From Mesorhizobium tianshanense (lineage in GTDB: Bacteria > Pseudomonadota > Alphaproteobacteria > Rhizobiales > Rhizobiaceae): a DNA stretch of 64,000 bases. The stretch spans positions 1 through 64,000 of the forward strand of contig NZ_VLKT01000034.1 in NCBI RefSeq assembly GCF_007830515.1. Reading direction: 5' to 3'. The position numbers and the translations under genes are program-made. The notes beneath the pieces were generated by a model. That model worked only from the letters and a program-made list of their open reading frames with translations, had not been told where the DNA came from and did not search any database. Below are positions 17,175 through 26,112 of this stretch, one piece after another. Every line of letters begins with the position of its first letter. Positions within the stretch are counted from its first letter, which is position 1.

Positions 17175-17599
17175 TTTATCTTGCCTTCCCCCATCGACCT
17201 CTATCGCGGCCAACCTACTCGCCGCAATTTCCGCAACGGAACAGGCAGACATGCCTTCGACCAGGAATGTCACTATCAACGTGACGCTGTAGAACCGCTG
17301 GACAAACAGCTATCTGCGGCGGGTCTCTCGCCGGACACCGGTTCCACCGACAAGTCATCCCGCCGCGGCTCGACCGCAGTTAAGTCAACTACGGCAACGT
17401 TTGTGGAAGACTGAATGTTGGACGGATGGATCGCCGCGAACACAGTCTCTGCCGCAACATGCGCGCCACGGTCGCCATGCATTGTAACGACATTCCGGGT
17501 GTCGCCCGTGCGCGCGAAAAACCAACCAATGAAGTACGTTCGCCCTGCTGCATCCTCGCCGTGAGCGCATCGGAATGGGAACCGCAGTAATGATCAGCG

Positions 17600-18070
17600 G
17601 TGCCCGTTTCCTAGCGTAGTCGACCGTCTCGCGGCGGTGGACACACGGGCGCGACATGCTCTTGATTGATATCGTAAGGACCGGATTTGTAGGCGGCGAA
17701 AACGCCGCCGCGCCCGAAGCGGTCGAGCTTCGCGCGGAGATACGCTGTACGTGCAAAACATATTGTCATGCGGTCAACGGTCGTCGCCGACGCGGACATG
17801 ATGCGCAGCTCCTGCCATGTCGGCGGCATGATCTGCATCAAGCCCATCCTTGCTGCACACCAGATGAACATCGCCAACGCTCTCGACATGCATTTATGGC
17901 GCGAAGCAACCGCTCGGGGGATGGCGAAACGTTTCGCGGCTTCCCGGATATGTCGAGATCATGGATCGGCGGATAAAATCGTGCTGCTGGAGCGCCCCAG
18001 CCGCTCACTATCCGCCAGGTTCTGCGTAACCAACCGACGCTGAAAGGGTGAGCCAAGCAGCAGACATCAT
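17600..18070 (-). pseudogene. Conjugation-type lytic transglycosylase, decayed
   Basis: Pieces in several frames of the minus strand line up as one protein. A signal-peptide-like start at about 18070 reads MMSAAWLTLSASVGYAEPGG. A region around 17950-17900 resembles the REAAKRFAIP segment. Then comes ARMGLMQIMPPTWQELR, followed by AYLRAKLDRFGRGGVFAAYKSGP and, in another frame, ETVDYARKRAPLI. GLMQIMP and AAYNAGP-like motifs mark SLT-family enzymes that open the cell wall for DNA transfer. Several frame breaks make it non-functional. Such genes normally precede the relaxase gene in these mobilisation modules, which matches its place here. Confidence 0.6.
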
Positions 18071-18751
18071 CGTCGTGCTGCTGCGTACGACAGTGCATAT
18101 ATCACGCTTCTGATGCGTCGACAGCCTGCGGCCGTGCTCGCTTCCGTCAAGAGCAAGGCTTCGCCTGCCGGACTTGCTTGCCGCAAATTGCGCCGCGATA
18201 AGCGTCCTCCGCCATTGGCGTCCGGCCGCCCTGACTTTCGCTGCACGCGGCACCCGCCTCACGGGCGATTTGTCGATGGCTTGACCGACGCCCGATCGAT
18301 TGAAGAGCTTGACGCGGCGGGAGCGCAGTCGGAGCACCGACCAGCTTCGTTCATTGCGCCTCGATAGCGGCTCCAAAGCGGACTCCATGCGTTCTGACTG
18401 GAACAGATTGGCGCGAACCGGTTGCGTGAAGACGGTTGTCGATCAAGACAGAGAGATAGGCGCAGACCCTGTCGCGGTGCGATTCCACGCTGCACCAGCT
18501 GTCCATGCCTTCGCAGCAGACGCAATGGTCAGGCGCGTTTTCGGCATGGGTTGGTGCAAGCCTAACTGCTCGATCGGGGCCGGATGGTTGGAAACATCCG
18601 GCACTGGAAAGATGGCGGCGGCCGCCAGATAGGGACCGCGCGACCGATGATCGAAATGTTTGGAAGCACGGAAACAGCAAGGCTCAGGTCGTCGCATAAT
18701 CCCAAGGGTGAGAGGGCGGTGCCTCGCCTGGGGTGAGGCACCGCGTGTCGA
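18071..18751. other. Degenerate stretch, no recognised gene
   Basis: Several short minus-strand frames overlap, none with a recognisable family. From its position between the transglycosylase and DUF736 remnants it may be decayed mobilisation-module DNA, but I cannot name any gene in it. Confidence 0.35.
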
Positions 18752-19052
18752 TCAGCGGGACCAGATGAGCTTGTGCTCGCCGTTGTCACTCTGGACCAGG
18801 GTCGCGTAGACCGGGGCCGTGAAGGAGGGGTCGTCGAGCTTAAGCGAGACGTAGTCGGCGCCGGTTTCCTTGGCCGCCTTTCCCCAGCCTGCGCCAAGTT
18901 CGACGCCATTGGCGGCGATCCGGTAATCGGGGCCTAGCTCGTTGTCCTTGGGGGACGGGCCGGATGGTCGCCTTGACGTTGACGTTGAGGGTGCGGATCG
19001 TGCCGGTAAAGGCGCCATCGTCGCTGCGGGTGAAGGTGCCGATTTGAGCCAT
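18752..19052 (-). pseudogene. DUF736 family protein with one frameshift
   Basis: The first half, from ATG 19052, reads MAQIGTFTRSDDGAFTGTIRTLNVNVKATIRP. The second half, in another frame, reads DNELGPDYRIAANGVELGAGW then GADYVSLKLDDPSFTAPVYATLV and ends LIWSR. Together they give a complete DUF736 protein of about 100 residues, broken by a single frame change near 18950-18960. DUF736 genes are characteristic companions of alphaproteobacterial relaxase modules, and their function is unknown. A sequence error could also explain the break. Confidence 0.8.
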
Positions 19053-19201
19053 TGTGGTATCTCCTTACTGTTCCTCGAAGCCGCCCAGCGCGGCCTCGAT
19101 AGCGGTCTTCAGGCGACGGGACGGCCGGCCTGCACCCGTAGGGCCGCAGCTCGAGCGGAGGGCGGCGGCAGCCAAGCTTCTTGGTTCGCGAGGAATGCGC
19201 C

Positions 19202-19711
19202 TCAGCGCAGGGGACGAAGGTCAGCGAAGCCGTTTACCCGACGACACGACGGGAGAACAGATCGACGACGGCGGCAAACGTAGAACCATCCTTCGGCGGT
19301 CCAGCCGTAGGTAAAGTCCGCGATCCACTTCTGGTTCGGTGCAGCGGCCTCGAAGCTGCGATCGAGGAGGTTGGCCGACACGGCAGCTCGCTCTCCGGTG
19401 TCCTTCGGCAGCCCGCGGCGCCGAGGCCGGGCCCGCAGCCCGCTCTCCCGCATCAGCCGTTCGATGCGATGCAGTCCGCAGGAGAGCCCCTCTGCCAGAA
19501 CGTCGTGCCAGACCCGACGCGCGCCGTAGGTGCGGTCACTGCTCTTGAAGCTGCGATCGATCCGGCAAACGAGGATCTCGTCATCCCGGGAGAGAACGCT
19601 GGGGCTGCGGTTGAGCCAGGCATGGAAGCCCGAGCGGGACACATCCAGCGCACTGCACAGCCATGCCACCGGCCAGATGGCCCGGTGCTTCGCGATGAAA
19701 GCGAACCTCAT
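19202..19711 (-). pseudogene. IS3-family transposase OrfB, frameshifted and truncated
   Basis: The frame begins MRFAFIAKHRAIWPVAWLCSALDVSRSGFHAW and includes the first catalytic aspartate region NQKWIADFTYGWTAEGWFYV. At that point the frame slips: the neighbouring frame continues AAVVDLFSRRVVG and then stops. The rest of the catalytic core (second aspartate in part, final glutamate) is absent. About 169 residues remain of a normal length near 280. Its start overlaps the orfA stop by four bases, as usual for this family. Confidence 0.75.
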
Positions 19712-20004
19712 GTCACTTCCCTCGCGAAGTAGGCTGCGGCCTTTTTTAGGATGTCGCGCTCCGCCTTCAGCTTCGCGACTTCCTTGCGCAGCCGGTCAAT
19801 CTCCAACTGCTCGGGCTTCATCTGTCCGTAGCCGGGAAACGCATGCTGCGGATCGGCCGATAGATCGCGCACCCATTTGCGCAGCACATTCTCGTGGAGA
19901 TCGAGGTCGCGGGCCGCCTGGGTCACCGCGACGCCCCGATCCTTCACCAGCCTCACTGCCTCAAGCTTGAACTCGCGGCTGAACTTCCTTCTCTGCATTT
20001 CCAC
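19708..20004 (-). CDS. IS3-family transposase OrfA
   Basis: This 98-residue protein has an N-terminal helix-turn-helix (RRKFSREFKLEAVRLVKDRGVAVTQAARDLDLHENVLRKW) and a C-terminal leucine-zipper-like helix (EIDRLRKEVAKLKAERDILKKA), the standard layout of IS3-group OrfA. It is intact and normally acts with OrfB through a frameshift fusion. With OrfB broken it cannot support transposition of this copy. A four-base overlap joins the two genes. Confidence 0.85.
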   Translation of the reverse strand: MEMQRRKFSREFKLEAVRLVKDRGVAVTQAARDLDLHENVLRKWVRDLSADPQHAFPGYGQMKPEQLEIDRLRKEVAKLKAERDILKKAAAYFAREVT

Positions 20005-20063
20005 TCTCCAGTTCCGTTAAACACCTTATCTCGGTGTCCACGAAACCGGCAGCAGGCCAGACC

Positions 20064-20407
20064 GTGAACTATTATGCCGGGATTGATGTGTCATTGGAAT
20101 GCTCCAGCGTTTGCCGTTGTTGATGGGCAGGGCAAGATTGAGAGGGAAGCGAAGGTGGCGAGCGAGCCGGAGGCGCTGGTCGCCTGGTTTGCAGCGCTCG
20201 AAGTACCGCTGGCGCGGATTGGGCTGGAGGCGGGCCCGCTGTCGCAGTGGCTGTTTGCTGCTCTGCAAGCATCCGGCCTGGCGGTGGAGCTTCTCGAGGT
20301 GCGCGATGCCTTCAAGGCGATGCCGGTGAAGACGGATCGCAAGGATGCGCGCGGCATTGCACAGCTCATGCGGCTTGGCTGGTTCCGCCCCGTGCACTCA
20401 GCAGCGA
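20064..20407 (+). pseudogene. IS110-family transposase, N-terminal fragment
   Basis: From GTG 20064 the frame gives NYYAGIDVSLECSSV, with the first acidic residue of the DEDD catalytic domain. It then shifts to a second frame giving VVDGQGKIEREAKVASEPEALVAW, RIGLEAGPLSQWLFAAL and MPVKTDRKDARGIAQLMRLGWFRPVH. This is the N-terminal RuvC-like part of an IS110 transposase. The serine-containing C-terminal domain is missing, and the sequence changes abruptly into a vsr fragment at about 20410. Confidence 0.75.
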
Positions 20408-20409
20408 TC

Positions 20410-20481
20410 GAGCAACATTTTCTTTGTCGTGCAGCTCGCATTCCCACAGCACGAGGACCTGCCAGCCGAGCTCAGTGCTGA
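20410..20481 (-). pseudogene. Very-short-patch-repair endonuclease (Vsr), C-terminal scrap
   Basis: The minus strand reads ELGWQVLVLWECELHDKENVARS, the conserved end of Vsr mismatch endonucleases, which usually accompany DNA cytosine methyltransferases. Only about 24 residues remain, directly abutting the IS110 fragment. No methyltransferase gene is present, so this is a leftover of a lost restriction-modification or repair cassette. Confidence 0.6.
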
Positions 20482-20626
20482 GACCGTGCCTGCGTGAGGC
20501 ATGTATCTGACCGCCGATGCGCGAACCAAATGGTCTGTCACCGAGCCATTATCGAAGCGCTTTACAATGCTCGGTTTTGAGCATTCAATATCCAATTGGA
20601 GGGTAATACTTTCGAGGAGAATGATC

Positions 20627-21160
20627 ATGCCAGATCGCTTTGAAAGACGGATTCGTGAACTTGAAGATGCCATAAGCAAGCTTCCTCAAGAAGCTCTGGA
20701 CAATTTTATCAAATTCAATCAGCGACACCGCTATTTTGTTCCGTTGGATGGCTACCACTCGATTCGGCATCCGCTGAGAGACATCACATGCAGCGCTACT
20801 GAGGTTTTTCTCCTTTCGGGCAACGACAAGACTGGCAACTCTGGAACAGCCGAGCTGCATCTCAATGATTTTCTTTGTCATCATGCGTTCGATATCGGCC
20901 AGCGAGGCGTGTTAATTAGCCGCCCTCAATTCACGGCCCTGCCGACTGGTGATGCGCCCGTAGTGCTTACAGCGAAATTCGTCTTGAGTGAGATCGCGTT
21001 ACAGCCCAATGAAGCAGTGGGCGGCGGCGTTTCATCACCAGTGTTGGACGTTGTTGTAACGGTCACAAGCTGGAACCCTGACGGAAGTCCCGCAAAGGAT
21101 GTTTCGTTTTCTTGGGTATCAACCATTGAAGGAGCAAGAGCCTTTCAAATCGGCGGCTGA
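20627..21160 (+). CDS. Hypothetical protein, 177 residues
   Basis: Start taken at ATG 20627, because CGAGGAGA lies at 6-13 bases upstream. The frame opens earlier without a ribosome-binding site. The N-terminus is helical (RFERRIRELEDAISKLPQEALDNFIKFNQ) and the rest looks beta-rich (HPLRDITCSATEVFLLSGND, VVVTVTSWNPDGSPAKDVSFSWVS). No family is recognised. Base composition is more AT-rich than the neighbours, suggesting separate acquisition. It sits between a vsr scrap and an IS630 remnant, inside the island's fragment-rich zone. Confidence 0.5.
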   Translation: MPDRFERRIRELEDAISKLPQEALDNFIKFNQRHRYFVPLDGYHSIRHPLRDITCSATEVFLLSGNDKTGNSGTAELHLNDFLCHHAFDIGQRGVLISRPQFTALPTGDAPVVLTAKFVLSEIALQPNEAVGGGVSSPVLDVVVTVTSWNPDGSPAKDVSFSWVSTIEGARAFQIGG

Positions 21161-21289
21161 CGACGCGATCCACAAAGAGAGGGCGCACTAGCTAGTTGGC
21201 CATGAGCAACAAAGGTGCGCTAGATGCCCAAAGTCACGAAGACCATCGGGAGCGGCATGACGGAGCGCGGGATTGTTCAGTTCGACTGG

Positions 21290-21936
21290 ACGACTATCCA
21301 TGAGTTCTTCGCAAAGCGTGTCATCACGTATAAAAAAAGACGGCGCACGCGGCCGAACAGCAGCGCCCGGACGTTCTGGCGGCGCGAGAAGAATGGTTCG
21401 ACGGACAACTCGATCTCGACCCGAGCCGCCTGATCTTCATCGACGAAAGTGGCATCAATACAAGGATGGCGCGGCTTCGGGGTCGCTCGCCGCGCGGCGC
21501 ACGTTGCCGGGCGGCCGTGCCTCACGGGCATTGGAAGTCCACGACCTTCACGGCGGGCTTGCGCCTCAACGGGATCGCCGCTCCCGGGCTTCTCGACGGT
21601 GCGATGGATGGCGAAGCGTTTCTGTTCTACCTGCGCCGCGTCCTTGCGCCGACGCTTCAGCCCGGCGACGTCGTCGTGATGGACAACCTCCCGGCTCACA
21701 AGGTGGCCGGCGTTCGCGAGATCATCGAGGCGGCTGGCGCATGCCTACGCTATCTTCCGCCCTACTCGCCGGACTTCAATCCGATCGAGATGGCATTCGC
21801 CAAGTTGAAGGCCTTCCTGCGAAAGGTCGCCGCGCGATCCATTCCAGAACTGTGGGACGCCGTGCGCCTCGCGATCGATCGCTTCGAACCAAAGGAATGC
21901 GAAAACTTCTTCGCCCATGCCGGCTACGATGCGTGA
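21290..21936 (+). pseudogene. IS630-family transposase, N-terminally truncated and frameshifted
   Basis: The first part reads FDWTTIHEFFAKRVITYKK in one frame. After the run of seven A at 21331-21337 the frame changes and gives EEWFDGQLDLDPSRLIFIDESGINTRMARLRG. It then continues through GDVVVMDNLPAHKVAGVREIIEAAG and YLPPYSPDFNPIEMAFAKLK, the DDE core of IS630 transposases with all three acidic residues. The N-terminal helix-turn-helix is missing. The shift at an A7 run could be a programmed slippery site in the parental element, but with the N-terminus gone this copy is dead. Confidence 0.75.
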
Positions 21937-21949
21937 CCCAAATTATTCC

Positions 21950-22324
21950 GAAAACGCTCTAGCCGTGATCGCTCAGGGGCTTGCCCCCAGCAATAGCAGT
22001 CACAGCGAGGTTGCCGCCAAGATCGATCGGGCGACGAAGGCCACCAAGGCGACGCAGGACGTCGCCGCCGAGCTTCAGGAAGACGGTATGAAGAAGGCCA
22101 AGAAAAATGCAGAGATAGGCAGGTGGCAGAACTTCTTGAATTTGGCCGGGTCAGCTGTGCAGTTCGGCAGCGCGGTGAGTGAGAGCGAGGCTCCTGCCAA
22201 ATCTGCCGGCAACAAACCGACCGACCTCAACAAATCGATCAAGATCAAACCGAAAACGACGCCCGCGGTGACCAAGCCTGTCAGTCAACCGGAGCAGCAG
22301 CCGGTGTACCAAACACAACCGTGA
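21950..22324 (+). pseudogene. Hypothetical protein, possibly truncated by the IS630 element
   Basis: A frame open across the IS630 end reads AVIAQGLAPSNSSHSEVAAKIDRATKA, then GMKKAKKNAEIGRWQNFLNLAG, with a proline/lysine/glutamine-rich C-terminus. No start with a good ribosome-binding site is visible before ATG 22087. The piece looks like the end of a longer gene cut by the transposon, but a short gene from 22087 is also possible. No family recognised. Confidence 0.35.
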
Positions 22325-22512
22325 GCACCGACGAAGTCCGCTTTTGGTGGAGGGTCCGGACGGTGCGAATGACCGACGTTGAGGGCGCAGAGCGGCCCGG
22401 TTTGGGGCCGAGAGTGGATCTGGAGCGCTCGATCGTCATGCTCGATTGGCTGGGCGACATTGATTTGCAGCGCCGGGCTCAGATCGGGTTGAACAAGGGG
22501 GAATCCGACTAA

Positions 22513-22904
22513 CACAGCCGAGGCTGCAGCCAGAGGTCGGAAAATCTCGATCCGGGAAGCTGACAGTTTTGCCCAGACCGTGCTGCCGATCATCGCCTCC
22601 ATCCAGCAGTCGGGCATCACCAGCCTGCGTGGCCTGGCAATCGCTCTGAACAACCGCGGCGTTTCGAACAGCGCGCAACGGCCATGGCAGGTCTCTAATG
22701 TGCGCAACATTTTGGGGCGGCAAGCTTGTGCGAACGTGCCCTTATAGGCGGGAATTTGCTGACCAGCTCGCCGAAGTGCTCGATAGGCCGATGGCCATTG
22801 CACTCAACAACCGTGGGGTCAGAACGGGGTGCGGCGGCCAATGGGAGGTCTCGAACGTTCGCAACTGCCTTACATCGAAAAGTAGAGCGGGCCTGCCACT
22901 CTAG
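22513..22904 (+). pseudogene. Serine recombinase C-terminal fragments, two tandem pieces
   Basis: The first piece, 22513-22747, reads FAQTVLPIIASIQQSGITSLRGLAIALNNRGV then PWQVSNVRNIL. This is the tail of the Recombinase domain found in large and resolvase-like serine recombinases. The second piece, about 22740-22904, repeats the same element as RPMAIALNNRGVRTGCGGQWEVSNVRNCL. Both lack the catalytic domain. The repetition suggests duplication or overlapping insertions at the border of the Tad cluster. The second piece overlaps the end of tadG on the other strand. Confidence 0.55.
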
Positions 22905-24114
22905 CTTCGCGTCCCCCCAGTTCCGCGCTGCAGTCGGACTTGATGTTCGAATTGCCGCTCATCTTGATCGTGTCGGCAACGATGCGCAGGCAGCTGCTGC
23001 TAGTTCCGTTGTTACCATTGTAGGTCAGGTCGCCATAGGGGAAGTATAGGACGCCGTTCAGATCAGTGGCGCCATTCCCATTGAACAGGTGGGACGATGT
23101 GTTCGCTCGTGCAGACATCATCAGCATGCCGGCATAGTCGCCTGTCTGCGGCGCGCTCAATGACAACGAGCCGTTGCCGTTCACTGTTATGCCGCCATCA
23201 GCCATGAAGATGGTCACGCCGGCGCCGGTCACTGTGCCTTTGACGGAAAGAGAACCTTCGACATAATAGAGGCCCGGCTCCAGGGTTTTGTCGCCGCTCA
23301 GATCGAGATTTCGATACCGCCCTGGACTGACTGTCAAGTCGCCAGCTTTCGGATTAGGATACAAGATTGGTGGTACCGGTTCCACCAGGTTACCCCATGG
23401 GTCAGGCAGTCGCCACGCATTGACGCGATTTTGCTCACAATCGGTGATCAGTCCGCTGGTCGCCACTATTCCGCCAGATGATTGAATGCAGTCCGCCTCA
23501 AGGGACGCGTCGCCGCCAACATAGATGGAATCCGGAGCCGACGAATTGGAAGCGATAACGCAGCCATCCATGATGACTGTGGTGCTCCCGGCCGCCTCGA
23601 AGGCGCGCGGCGCGGCCCGGTTGAGGGCATAGACGCACGCAGTATCACCATTGTTGGACGTTATGCGGGACCGGACGAGAATGTTGGTGGATGACGGTCC
23701 ATCGCCGCCGATTGAGCGCGGAATAAGATAGGTGTAGTTGAGGCTGGATTCAGTCCTGAGGCTCTGGCTTCCGTCGTTTTCCGTCGCCAGACCGTGATAG
23801 ACGAGCGAGGGCATGTTATCCGTGCTTGCATCGACCGATGCCAAGTTGGCTTTGAGTAGCTTGTCGCCAAGCGCCTGTAGCTCACCGTCGCTCAGGCCCG
23901 AGTTGACCTTAACGGCGATCTCCATGCTTGCTGCATCCAGAGCCGATTGAAGCCTGCTCCGCTCGCGGTTCATGTTCGCGAGATCCACCGCGGCGCCGAC
24001 TGCTGCAATCATAGGAAGCAGCATGACAACGAGACCGGTCGCAAAGTTACCGCGGCTGTCTCGAAAGAACCGTTTCACAAGAAGAATTTGGTGCATCATG
24101 CCGGCAAAATGCAT
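22870..24114 (-). CDS. tadG: Tad pilus assembly protein TadG-like
   Basis: The 414-residue protein has a short basic N-terminus (KRFFRDSRGNFATG) followed by the single TadE/TadG-type membrane helix (LVVMLLPMIAAVGAAVDLA) and the NRERSRLQSALDAA segment. The rest is an exported domain rich in glycine, serine and asparagine. No von Willebrand A domain was recognised. TadG proteins are pseudopilin-like or anchoring components of the Flp pilus machine. It is the last gene of the cluster, 432 bp beyond tadD, so it may have its own promoter. Its 3' end abuts recombinase fragments, so a changed C-terminus cannot be excluded. Several start codons are possible (24114 or the ATGs close after). Confidence 0.8.
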   Translation of the reverse strand: MHFAGMMHQILLVKRFFRDSRGNFATGLVVMLLPMIAAVGAAVDLANMNRERSRLQSALDAASMEIAVKVNSGLSDGELQALGDKLLKANLASVDASTDNMPSLVYHGLATENDGSQSLRTESSLNYTYLIPRSIGGDGPSSTNILVRSRITSNNGDTACVYALNRAAPRAFEAAGSTTVIMDGCVIASNSSAPDSIYVGGDASLEADCIQSSGGIVATSGLITDCEQNRVNAWRLPDPWGNLVEPVPPILYPNPKAGDLTVSPGRYRNLDLSGDKTLEPGLYYVEGSLSVKGTVTGAGVTIFMADGGITVNGNGSLSLSAPQTGDYAGMLMMSARANTSSHLFNGNGATDLNGVLYFPYGDLTYNGNNGTSSSCLRIVADTIKMSGNSNIKSDCSAELGGREARVAGPLYFSM

Positions 24115-24546
24115 CCCTGCGGCAAAGAAGTTGTTTCACTGATCACTAAACTCTTAAGTAGGAGGAATTCATCCTCACAGAAAAGCTGCCGGACGGTCAA
24201 ACCGCTGTCCGGATGGAGGATGCCGCCGTTCCGTGGCCGCGAATGCAGAGCGCTCTCAGCGAGCGGATGCAGGTATCGCTCGACTGTGCACAGCGCGGAA
24301 CGGTTACCCGTCGCTAATTCTATTGAAAAATAAACAAGACATTCGAAATGGGTGATCGCCAGCACCACTCGTCACCCAGTTTAGAAGGGTAAGTTCTGGC
24401 GCTGAAAAACACCCCAGATCCGTTCTACGCCACCATTTCGCTCCAGAACCGATCTAGCCAGGCTTTCTACAATTTTTCACGTTGGACCCCGCGGCGGTCT
24501 GTAAGCCAACTGCAATTCGTTGGATCCGGCGACGGTTCGAACGTTG
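24115..24546. other. Intergenic region between tadD and tadG, no gene recognised
   Basis: This 432-bp gap interrupts an otherwise tightly spaced cluster and is somewhat AT-rich near tadG. A 90-codon minus frame has no recognisable features. It may hold a tadG promoter. Confidence 0.4.
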
Positions 24547-25029
24547 CTACGGCTTGTTCATCAGTGCGAGGTTGGCATCGACCACCGAGGTATCGGTCAT
24601 TCCTGCCTTGGCCTCCAGAAGCAATTCGCGGGCTTTTTTCTTGTTGCCGCGCAACAATTGCGAATACCCCATATTGTTGACGATGTGGGCCCGGCGGCCA
24701 GCAACCACAACAAGCTGATCGTAAGCGCGGTCGGCAAAGTCGAAGCGGCCGAGCTGGTCGTAGGAGGCGGCAAGTCCCAGCCATGCCTCGGCATTGTCGG
24801 ACCGAAGTTCCACCGCCTTGCGGAAGTGCTTTTCCGCCAACCCATAATTGGCTTCGCGGAACTGCGTCTTGCCAGATACGAGATCAGCCCCGCTGATGTC
24901 GGTCGTCGCCGGAGCGATCGACGTGGTCTCGGTGACGTCGACGCTGCTCGTCGTGCATCCCGTCACAATCGTCACGACTGCGACCGCAGCCAACGCGGCG
25001 AATTTCGATTGCCCCATAATCTGCCCCAT
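24547..25029 (-). CDS. tadD: Tad pilus lipoprotein TadD (TPR protein)
   Basis: This 160-residue protein has a signal sequence ending in the lipobox VTGC near residue 25, then two to three tetratricopeptide repeats (FREANYGLAEKHFRKAVELRSDNAEAWLGLA; FADRAYDQLVVVAG; NMGYSQLLRGNKKKARELLLEAKA). TadD is a periplasm-facing lipoprotein that helps place the Tad secretin in the outer membrane. The start could be 25029 or the second ATG at 25017. It follows tadC after about 120 bp in the same direction. Confidence 0.85.
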   Translation of the reverse strand: MGQIMGQSKFAALAAVAVVTIVTGCTTSSVDVTETTSIAPATTDISGADLVSGKTQFREANYGLAEKHFRKAVELRSDNAEAWLGLAASYDQLGRFDFADRAYDQLVVVAGRRAHIVNNMGYSQLLRGNKKKARELLLEAKAGMTDTSVVDANLALMNKP

Positions 25030-25151
25030 CCGGCCGCTTGGCGGGCCGTCTCATCAAGCACCATAGCGGGTTCGGCTTAAGCTTCGGTGGCGTGTTTCGA
25101 CCAAATATTAGGAAAGCCGAACATATCGGATTAACTATCGACTGGAGCGGA

Positions 25152-26111
25152 TCAGTCGCCTGCCGTCATTTTCACGATGATCGGGATGATGGCGATCATC
25201 AGCACGACTGGCAGGATGCAGATCGTAACCGGCACCGACATCTTTGCCGGCAGCGCGTGCGCCTTTTCCTCAGCTATCGACATGCGCTTGTGACGCATTT
25301 CGTCCGAATAAACCCGAAGCGCGCCCGAAAGGCTGGTGCCAAGCTCCTTCGATTGCTGAAGCAGCGTGGCGAAGGAGCGTACCTCTTCGAGGCTCAGGCG
25401 ATCAGCCAACGATTTCAGCGCATCGTCAAGGCTGCGCCCTGCCCTGAGTTCGAGCGAGACAAGCTGAAGGTTCTGGCTGAGCGAGGGATGAGTGATAAAG
25501 AGCTCTTTCGACACCCGCTCGATCCCGGCCTCCATGCTCATGCCGGCGTCCGCGCAGACGATCATCAGGTCCATGAAATCGGGAAAGCCATTGCGGTATT
25601 CCCGCATTTTCGTACGGACCTGCGAGGTCAATACAAGTCCCGGCAGAAAATAACCGGCGCCACCGGACATGATGATAAAAGTCCAGCGGCTCGGAACTGC
25701 CGATTCACCGCCAAACCAGCGGACGACCAGAAACGCAACAACGGCTCCAGCCAGGAAGCCGACAAAGCGGATGACAAAAAACCTGCCGACCGCGCCTGGA
25801 TCCATGTGACCAGCCTGGATGAGTTTCATCCGCAGCCGCGCAACGTTTTCCGGATCGCTTTTGGCGTAGAATTCATGGGCGGTTTTCATCGCCTTGTCGC
25901 GGACGGCGCTGGCGTTCCGTTTCGGCGCGGCGGTCGGCTTGGGTGCCTCCGCAACCTGGGAGACTTCGACCTTGAGCCGGCGCTTCAAGTCGCCGCGTCC
26001 TCCACGCGCGGTACTCCACTGCCAGAGGATCGCTCCTACTCCCACGGCGAGCAGCAAAAGCGCCAGCGACGTCGGGCGAAGGGAGGCAAGGAGGCCGATC
26101 AGGGTTTCCAT
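25152..26111 (-). CDS. tadC: Tad pilus inner-membrane platform protein TadC
   Basis: The 319-residue membrane protein has an N-terminal helix (TSLALLLLAVGVGAILW), a central pair of helices (FFVIRFVGFLAGAVVAFLVV; FIIMSGGAGYFLPGLVL), and the type II secretion GspF-like domain with DFMDLMIVCADAGMSMEAGIERVS, ending in a C-terminal helix. TadC and TadB together form the platform on which the CpaF ATPase drives pilin assembly. It is one base from the tadB stop and clearly coupled to it. Confidence 0.9.
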   Translation of the reverse strand: METLIGLLASLRPTSLALLLLAVGVGAILWQWSTARGGRGDLKRRLKVEVSQVAEAPKPTAAPKRNASAVRDKAMKTAHEFYAKSDPENVARLRMKLIQAGHMDPGAVGRFFVIRFVGFLAGAVVAFLVVRWFGGESAVPSRWTFIIMSGGAGYFLPGLVLTSQVRTKMREYRNGFPDFMDLMIVCADAGMSMEAGIERVSKELFITHPSLSQNLQLVSLELRAGRSLDDALKSLADRLSLEEVRSFATLLQQSKELGTSLSGALRVYSDEMRHKRMSIAEEKAHALPAKMSVPVTICILPVVLMIAIIPIIVKMTAGD

Positions 26112-26112
26112 G

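Larger units (their letters stand above)
19202..20042 (-). mobile_element. IS3-family insertion sequence, truncated
   Basis: Two overlapping genes in orfA-orfB order lie on the minus strand. The left-end sequence TGGACACCGAGATAAGG, reading inward from 20042, looks like the terminal repeat preceding orfA. The element lacks the last part of orfB and no matching right end was found near 19.2 kb, so it is an incomplete copy. Confidence 0.65.

Noticed and set aside
15280..17292. A 670-codon plus-strand frame opposite the relaxase
   Set aside because: It mirrors the relaxase gene in a high-GC region and has no recognisable domain.
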